DNA from: Hemileia vastatrix
Lineage: Eukaryota; Basidiomycota; Pucciniomycetes; Pucciniales; Zaghouaniaceae
Length of the DNA stretch: 64,000 nucleotides
Assembly: GCA_030280995.1 (NCBI GenBank)
Contig: JASXTE010000008.1
Coordinates: forward strand, 15,762,212-15,826,211
Direction of reading: 5' to 3'
The position numbers and the translations under genes are program-made. Under the pieces are notes generated by a model, which was given only the letters and a program-made list of their open reading frames with translations, was not told the origin of the DNA and did no database searches. Shown piece after piece: positions 56,031-64,000 of the stretch (position 1 is its first letter; each line of letters starts with the position of its first letter).

Positions 56031-57728
56031 AGGGTCAGCTACTTTGTACAACTTAGATAAAGATCATCTGGATCTATATTTTATGTTTTCATGATTTTTT
56101 AGCTTATTTTAATGACAATTTGATAATTGAATATTGATTTTTAATCTAAAATGCATCATTCATAACACATAATACCTAGCTATTGAACATTAATGATAAG
56201 TGAATACATATGCTTCATGAAGTTTAATCATTGTTTTGTGCATCATGAATATTCACAATGTTTTAAATACCTTTTCAATGCAAAATGCATAAAGTGGCTA
56301 AATGCATTATACTCATTTATTTTAAATCCATAATACTAACTCATTTTAAATGGCATCATATATATTCATATGAATTTTAAAAAGAATATTGAATTTTATA
56401 GTAAAGTTCATAATTCATAATGCATAATACATTTTGAATATGAATGGTAAGTGCATACATATGCCTAATAGAGTGTGATAGTTTGTGTTATGTGCATAAT
56501 TCATAGGTGATGAATGATTAATATGATGTGTATATACAAATGTTGGTTGTTATTGGTATCCACCCAAATAGTCAACCTGGTTAAAACACCATGACAAAGA
56601 AAGAAAAAACACAAGGTCAGGCGTTCAAGCCACAGAACAGAAGATATCAAACAGAACAACACTGGTTTGTGTTCATTGGAGATGGTACAAGAAGGCCAGT
56701 GGTTTACAAAACCACCTTGCACCGTAACACTCCAGAAGTTAAGAAGAGAAAAAAAGATAAATAAATATAAAAAGTTAATATAAGATTTAAAAAAAATAAA
56801 TATATATAAATATAGAAAATAAAAAACTTAAAGTGGTTCCCACTGCACTCAAAAACAGGGGGGGCTTGTATGCAAATCTGAAGTGTCTACTGAATCAGAA
56901 AAAATTCAGTAGATTCAAGGAGTTGCATACAAGTTCCCTCTGTTTTTTTAATACAGCTTTTGAAATTGAATTTCACAAACACAAAAAAGAAAAGAAAAAC
57001 AAAATTCATCATGAAAACCACATTGAAATAAAAGGCCATTTGTACTAGGATTATGCTTCTATTCTATTCACTTGTGTTCCAATGCAAATGCTTTATTCAA
57101 AAAATATGATGACCTTTTCAATTTCTCAACAATCATCAAAGTATATGGTTTAAATATTTATATGATGCAGAAAAACAACTAAGCTGTTATGATGTACTTG
57201 AGTCTCAATGAATTTTTTTTGGTTTGAATATATACTTCCATATTTCAATTATTCAATGTTCCCCTTGATGTAATTTTTCATATCTAATAGTAGAGTTTCC
57301 CAAATCCTCATTTTACAGGTTTATCAACTGAAATACTCTTCCTTCATATTAAATGTTTGGTCATTTCTTTGATTTATTCTGATTATCAACTCATGTTGCT
57401 TATTTAATGTGATTTTTTATTGAATATTCTCACCATGTGGTCTTCCAACATCTGGGTTGGCCTTTGTTGTGATGTTTGGGCCTGTTTGATGATGTCTAAT
57501 GAGCCATCTGTATATCAATTATTGATTTTTGTAGGATCCTGGACTGAATATCAAACTCTTGGGGATGTGGCTATCACCATTACATACTCCTGGCTTTTCT
57601 CTACATTTCATGTCTTGTTGAAATTTTTGGTATTCTGAGTTTTAAGGACTCTTTTTCTCATTTTTCATGCTTCACTATAACTGTTGATTTTTTGGTTTTT
57701 TCTATTTTATGAGCTAGGATGAAGGGTT
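56031..57728 (+). repeat. Satellite unit 34
   Basis: T321, A631 and T1588. Confidence 0.97.
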
Positions 57729-59426
57729 AGGGTCAGCTACTTTGTACAACTTAGATAAAGATCATCTGGATCTATATTTTATGTTTTCATGATTTTTTAG
57801 CTTATTTTAATGACAATTTGATAATTGAATATTGATTTTTAATCTAAAATGCATCATTCATAACACATAATACCTAGCTATTGAACATTAATGATAAGTG
57901 AATACATATGCTTCATGAAGTTTAATCATTGTTTTGTGCATCATGAATATTCACAATGTTTTAAATACCTTTTCAATGCAAAATGCATAAAGTGGCTAAA
58001 TGCATTATACTCATTTATTTTAAATCCATAATACTAACTCATTTTAAAAGGCATCATATATATTCATATGAATTTTAAAAAGAATATTGAATTTTATAGT
58101 AAAGTTCATAATTCATAATGCATAATACATTTTGAATATGAATGGTAAGTGCATACATATGCCTAATAGAGTGTGATAGTTTGTGTTATGTGCATAATTC
58201 ATAGGTGATGAATGATTAATATGATGTGTATATACAAATGTTGGTTGTTATTGGTATCCACCCAAATAGTCAACCTGGTTAAAACACCATGACAAAGAAA
58301 GAAAAAACACAAGGTCAGGCGTTCAAGCCACAGAACAGAAGATATCAAACAGAACAACACTGGTTTGTGTTCATTGGAGATGGTACAAGAAGGCCAGTGG
58401 TTTACAAAACCACCTTGCACCGTAACACTCCAGAAGTTAAGAAGAGAAAAAAAGATAAATAAATATAAAAAGTTAATATAAGATTTAAAAAAAATAAATA
58501 TATATAAATATAGAAAATAAAAAACTTAAAGTGGTTCCCACTGCACTCAAAAACAGGGGGGGCTTGTATGCAAATCTGAAGTGTCTACTGAATCAGAAAA
58601 AATTCAGTAGATTCAAGGAGTTGCATACAAGTTCCCTCTGTTTTTTTAATACAGCTTTTGAAATTGAATTTCACAAACACAAAAAAGAAAAGAAAAACAA
58701 AATTCATCATGAAAACCACATTGAAATAAAAGGCCATTTGTACTAGGATTATGCTTCTATTCTATTCACTTGTGTTCCAATGCAAATGCTTTATTCAAAA
58801 AATATGATGACCTTTTCAATTTCTCAACAATCATCAAAGTATATGGTTTAAATATTTATATGATGCAGAAAAACAACTAAGCTGTTATGATGTACTTGAG
58901 TCTCAATGAATTTTTTTTGGTTTGAATATATACTTCCATATTTCAATTATTCAATGTTCCCCTTGATGTAATTTTTCATATCTAATAGTAGAGTTTCCCA
59001 AATCCTCATTTTACAGGTTTATCAACTGAAATACTCTTCCTTCATATTAAATGTTTGGTCATTTCTTTGATTTATTCTGATTATCAACTCATGTTGCTTA
59101 TTTAATGTGATTTTTTATTGAATATTCTCACCATGTGGTCTTCCAACATCTGGGTTGGCCTTTGTTGTGATGTTTGGGCCTGTTTGATGATGTCTAATGA
59201 GCCATCTGTATATCAATTATTGATTTTTGTAGGATCCTGGACTGAATATCAAACTCTTGGGGATGTGGCTATCACCATTACATACTCCTGGCTTTTCTCT
59301 ACATTTCATGTCTTGATGAAATTTTTGGTATTCTGAGTTTTAAGGACTCTTTTTCTCATTTTTCATGCTTCACTATAACTGTTGATTTTTTGGTTTTTTC
59401 TATTTTATGAGCTAGGATGAAGGGTT
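57729..59426 (+). repeat. Satellite unit 35
   Basis: A631; otherwise majority state. Confidence 0.97.
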
Positions 59427-61124
59427 AGGGTCAGCTACTTTGTACAACTTAGATAAAGATCATCTGGATCTATATTTTATGTTTTCATGATTTTTTAGCT
59501 TATTTTAATGACAATTTGATAATTGAATATTGATTTTTAATCTAAAATGCATCATTCATAACACATAATACCTAGCTATTGAACATTAATGATAAGTGAA
59601 TACATATGCTTCATGAAGTTTAATCATTGTTTTGTGCATCATGAATATTCACAATGTTTTAAATACCTTTTCAATGCAAAATGCATAAAGTGGCTAAATG
59701 CATTATACTCATTTATTTTAAATCCATAATACTAACTCATTTTAAAAGGCATCATATATATTCATATGAATTTTAAAAAGAATATTGAATTTTATAGTAA
59801 AGTTCATAATTCATAATGCATAATACATTTTGAATATGAATGGTAAGTGCATACATATGCCTAATAGAGTGTGATAGTTTGTGTTATGTGCATAATTCAT
59901 AGGTGATGAATGATTAATATGATGTGTATATACAAATGTTGGTTGTTATTGGTATCCACCCAAATAGTCAACCTGGTTAAAACACCATGACAAAGAAAGA
60001 AAAAACACAAGGTCAGGCGTTCAAGCCACAGAACAGAAGATATCAAACAGAACAACGCTGGTTTGTGTTCATTGGAGATGGTACAAGAAGGCCAGTGGTT
60101 TACAAAACCACCTTGCACCGTAACACTCCAGAAGTTAAGAAGAGAAAAAAAGATAAATAAATATAAAAAGTTAATATAAGATTTAAAAAAAATAAATATA
60201 TATAAATATAGAAAATAAAAAACTTAAAGTGGTTCCCACTGCACTCAAAAACAGGGGGGGCTTGTATGCAAATCTGAAGTGTCTACTGAATCAGAAAAAA
60301 TTCAGTAGATTCAAGGAGTTGCATACAAGTTCCCTCTGTTTTTTTAATACAGCTTTTGAAATTGAATTTCACAAACACAAAAAAGAAAAGAAAAACAAAA
60401 TTCATCATGAAAACCACATTGAAATAAAAGGCCATTTGTACTAGGATTATGCTTCTATTCTATTCACTTGTGTTCCAATGCAAATGCTTTATTCAAAAAA
60501 TATGATGACCTTTTCAATTTCTCAACAATCATCAAAGTATATGGTTTAAATATTTATATGATGCAGAAAAACAACTAAGCTGTTATGATGTACTTGAGTC
60601 TCAATGAATTTTTTTTGGTTTGAATATATACTTCCATATTTCAATTATTCAATGTTCCCCTTGATGTAATTTTTCATATCTAATAGTAGAGTTTCCCAAA
60701 TCCTCATTTTACAGGTTTATCAACTGAAATACTCTTCCTTCATATTAAATGTTTGGTCATTTCTTTGATTTATTCTGATTATCAACTCATGTTGCTTATT
60801 TAATGTGATTTTTTATTGAATATTCTCACCATGTGGTCTTCCAACATCTGGGTTGGCCTTCGTTGTGATGTTTGGGCCTGTTTGATGATGTCTAATGAGC
60901 CATCTGTATATCAATTATTGATTTTTGTAGGATCCTGGACTGAATATCAAACTCTTGGGGATGTGGCTATCACCATTACATACTCCTGGCTTTTCTCTAC
61001 ATTTCATGTCTTGATGAAATTTTTGGTATTCTGAGTTTTAAGGACTCTTTTTCTCATTTTTCATGCTTCACTATAACTGTTGATTTTTTGGTTTTTTCTA
61101 TTTTATGAGCTAGGATGAAGGGTT
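59427..61124 (+). repeat. Satellite unit 36
   Basis: Private T1435C (creates a CpG and a C to R change in the 1390-1608 type frame). Confidence 0.97.
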
Positions 61125-62821
61125 AGGGTCAGCTACTTTGTACAACTTAGATAAAGATCATCTGGATCTATATTTTATGTTTTCATGATTTTTTAGCTTA
61201 TTTTAATGACAATTTGATAATTGAATATTGATTTTTAATCTAAAATGCATCATTCTAACACATAATACCTAGCTATTGAACATTAATGATAAGTGAATAC
61301 ATATGCTTCATGAAGTTTAATCATTGTTTTGTGCATCATGAATATTCACAATGTTTTAAATACCTTTTCAATGCAAAATGCATAAAGTGGCTAAATGCAT
61401 TATACTCATTTATTTTAAATCCATAATACTAACTCATTTTAAATGGCATCATATATATTCATATGAATTTTAAAAAGAATATTGAATTTTATAGTAAAGT
61501 TCATAATTCATAATGCATAATACATTTTGAATATGAATGGTAAGTGCATACATATGCCTAATAGAGTGTGATAGTTTGTGTTATGTGCATAATTCATAGG
61601 TGATGAATGATTAATATGATGTGTATATACAAATGTTGGTTGTTATTGGTATCCACCCAAATAGTCAACCTGGTTAAAACACCATGACAAAGAAAGAAAA
61701 AACACAAGGTCAGGCGTTCAAGCCACAGAACAGAAGATATCAAACAGAACAACGCTGGTTTGTGTTCATTGGAGATGGTACAAGAAGGCCAGTGGTTTAC
61801 AAAACCACCTTGCACCGTAACACTCCAGAAGTTAAGAAGAGAAAAAAAGATAAATAAATATAAAAAGTTAATATAAGATTTAAAAAAAATAAATATATAT
61901 AAAAATAGAAAATAAAAAACTTAAAGTGGTTCCCACTGCACTCAAAAACAGGGGGGGCTTGTATGCAAATCTGAAGTGTCTACTGAATCAGAAAAAATTC
62001 AGTAGATTCAAGGAGTTGCATACAAGTTCCCTCTGTTTTTTTAATACAGCTTTTGAAATTGAATTTCACAAACACAAAAAAGAAAAGAAAAACAAAATTC
62101 ATCATGAAAACCACATTGAAATAAAAGGCCATTTGTACTAGGATTATGCTTCTATTCTATTCACTTGTGTTCCAATGCAAATGATTTATTCAAAAAATAT
62201 GATGACCTTTTCAATTTCTCAACAATCATCAAAGTATATGGTTTAAATATTTATATGATGCAGAAAAACAACTAAGCTGTTATGATGTACTTGAGTCTCA
62301 ATGAATTTTTTTTGGTTTGAATATATACTTCCATATTTCAATTATTCAATGTTCCCCTTGATGTAATTTTTCATATCTAATAGTAGAGTTTCCCAAATCC
62401 TCATTTTACAGGTTTATCAACTGAAATACTCTTCCTTCATATTAAATGTTTGGTCATTTCTTTGATTTATTCTGATTATCAACTCATGTTGCTTATTTAA
62501 TGTGATTTTTTATTGAATATTCTCACCATGTGGTCTTCCAACATCTGGGTTGGCCTTTGTTGTGATGTTTGGGCCTGTTTGATGATGTCTAATGAGCCAT
62601 CTGTATATCAATTATTGATTTTTGTAGGATCCTGGACTGAATATCAAACTCTTGGGGATGTGGCTATCACCATTACATACTCCTGGCTTTTCTCTACATT
62701 TCATGTCTTGTTGAAATTTTTGGTATTCTGAGTTTTAAGGACTCTTTTTCTCATTTTTCATGCTTCACTATAACTGTTGATTTTTTGGTTTTTTCTATTT
62801 TATGAGCTAGGATGAAGGGTT
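61125..62821 (+). repeat. Satellite unit 37
   Basis: 1,697 bp: one A lost at about offset 132. Also T321, private T781A, A1061 and T1588. Confidence 0.97.
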
Positions 62822-64000
62822 AGGGTCAGCTACTTTGTACAACTTAGATAAAGATCATCTGGATCTATATTTTATGTTTTCATGATTTTTTAGCTTATTT
62901 TAATGACAATTTGATAATTGAATATTGATTTTTAATCTAAAATGCATCATTCATAACACATAATACCTAGCTATTGAACATTAATGATAAGTGAATACAT
63001 ATGCTTCATGAAGTTTAATCATTGTTTTGTGCATCATGAATATTCACAATGTTTTAAATACCTTTTCAATGCAAAATGCATAAAGTGGCTAAATGCATTA
63101 TACTCATTTATTTTAAATCCATAATACTAACTCATTTTAAAAGGCATCATATATATTCATATGAATTTTAAAAAGAATATTGAATTTTATAGTAAAGTTC
63201 ATAATTCATAATGCATAATACATTTTGAATATGAATGGTAAGTGCATACATATGCCTAATAGAGTGTGATAGTTTGTGTTATGTGCATAATTCATAGGTG
63301 ATGAATGATTAATATGATGTGTATATACAAATGTTGGTTGTTATTGGTATCCACCCAAATAGTCAACCTGGTTAAAACACCATGACAAAGAAAGAAAAAA
63401 CACAAGGTCAGGCGTTCAAGCCACAGAACAGAAGATATCAAACAGAACAACACTGGTTTGTGTTCATTGGAGATGGTACAAGAAGGCCAGTGGTTTACAA
63501 AACCACCTTGCACCGTAACACTCCAGAAGTTAAGAAGAGAAAAAAAGATAAATAAATATAAAAAGTTAATATAAGATTTAAAAAAAATAAATATATATAA
63601 ATATAGAAAATAAAAAACTTAAAGTGGTTCCCACTGCACTCAAAAACAGGGGGGGCTTGTATGCAAATCTGAAGTGTCTACTGAATCAGAAAAAATTCAG
63701 TAGATTCAAGGAGTTGCATACAAGTTCCCTCTGTTTTTTTAATACAGCTTTTGAAATTGAATTTCACAAAAACAAAAAAGAAAAGAAAAACAAAATTCAT
63801 CATGAAAACCACATTGAAATAAAAGGCCATTTGTACTAGGATTATGCTTCTATTCTATTCACTTGTGTTCCAATGCAAATGCTTTATTCAAAAAATATGA
63901 TGACCTTTTCAATTTCTCAACAATCATCAAAGTATATGGTTTAAATATTTATATGATGCAGAAAAACAACTAAGCTGTTATGATGTACTTGAGTCTCAAT
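62822..64000 (+). repeat. Satellite unit 38, cut by window end
   Basis: The first 1,179 bp only. It carries A631 and private C950A. Confidence 0.97.

Larger units (their letters stand above)
1..64000 (+). repeat. Satellite array of 1,698-bp unit, 38 copies (37 complete)
   Basis: Landmarks such as the junction GGGTTAGGGTCAGC, a 7-G run and a TAGGATCCTGG site recur every 1,697-1,698 bp across the window, always in the same orientation, with no interruption or inserted element. Both window ends lie inside the array, so it is longer than 64 kb. Variant sites used in the unit entries are offsets from the unit start, counted in unit 1: 321 A/T, 387-388 AT/TA, 424 C/T, 560 C/A, 576 A/G, 618 C/T, 631 G/A, 983 G/T, 1061 C/A, 1191-1199 (loss of one G plus T1199G), 1501 G/T, 1588 A/T. 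The majority state is the first listed. The function of the array is unknown. Its size and homogeneity resemble long-monomer centromeric or heterochromatic satellites of plants and animals. Confidence 0.98.

Noticed and set aside
1..64000. CRISPR array
   Set aside because: The repeat is 1.7 kb with no spacers and no cas genes; the sequence is eukaryotic satellite in character.
1..64000. rDNA or 5S gene cluster, or a histone-type gene array
   Set aside because: No rRNA-like GC-rich conserved stretch and no substantial coding frame occurs in the unit.
1..64000. CENP-B box as evidence of a centromere
   Set aside because: The motif needs TTCG and CGGG cores; the unit has only three CpGs and none in that context.

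Overview
The whole 64 kb is one uninterrupted head-to-tail tandem array of a 1,698-bp AT-rich unit. There are 37 complete units and a 38th truncated by the window end, and no flanking sequence on either side. Unit starts were located by the recurring GGGTTAGGGTCAGC junction. Nearly all units are 1,697 or 1,698 bp (one 1,699, one 1,700) and differ from each other by only a few bases. I find no supportable protein-coding gene, no rRNA or intact tRNA, and no CRISPR.

The window suggests nuclear heterochromatin of a eukaryote: a long-monomer satellite array, centromeric, pericentromeric, subtelomeric or interstitial. Reasons are the satellite architecture, the low GC (about 28-30% by partial hand count), severe CpG depletion (three CpG per unit where about 30 would be expected) and a tRNA-derived, SINE-like segment with degenerate Pol III A and B boxes. 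CpG depletion points to a lineage with cytosine methylation, such as plants or vertebrates. I cannot name the organism.

Layout of one unit (offsets equal window coordinates in unit 1): 1-128 plain AT-rich; 129-473 two diverged copies of a ~90-bp motif with a ~25-bp local duplication between them; 532-800 a SINE-like block (A box 539-550, B box 590-601, small hairpin 669-685, A-rich tail about 714-800); 802-814 a 5-bp mini-hairpin; 821-917 a long foldback with a 25-position outer stem, the most striking element; 918-1389 featureless AT-rich DNA; 1390-1608 a relatively GC-rich stretch with an incidental 72-codon open frame; 1609-1698 a T-rich stretch ending in a telomere-like GGGTTAGGG junction.

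The array has internal history. Shared rare variants show units 6-8 re-appearing as 10-12 (4-unit spacing), a 2-unit alternation across 13-17, related blocks 18-21 and 24-26, and linked variants at 33/34 repeated at 37/38. Units 22-24 carry an unusual cluster of single-base indels, nearly all in homopolymers, that may be a consensus-polishing artefact.

The three short open frames per unit are judged non-coding: the substitutions seen in the longest are all amino-acid changing and another is repeatedly broken. If anything in the unit is functional, the best candidates are an RNA made from the + strand hairpin or a Pol III-type transcript from the SINE-like block. Both are inference.
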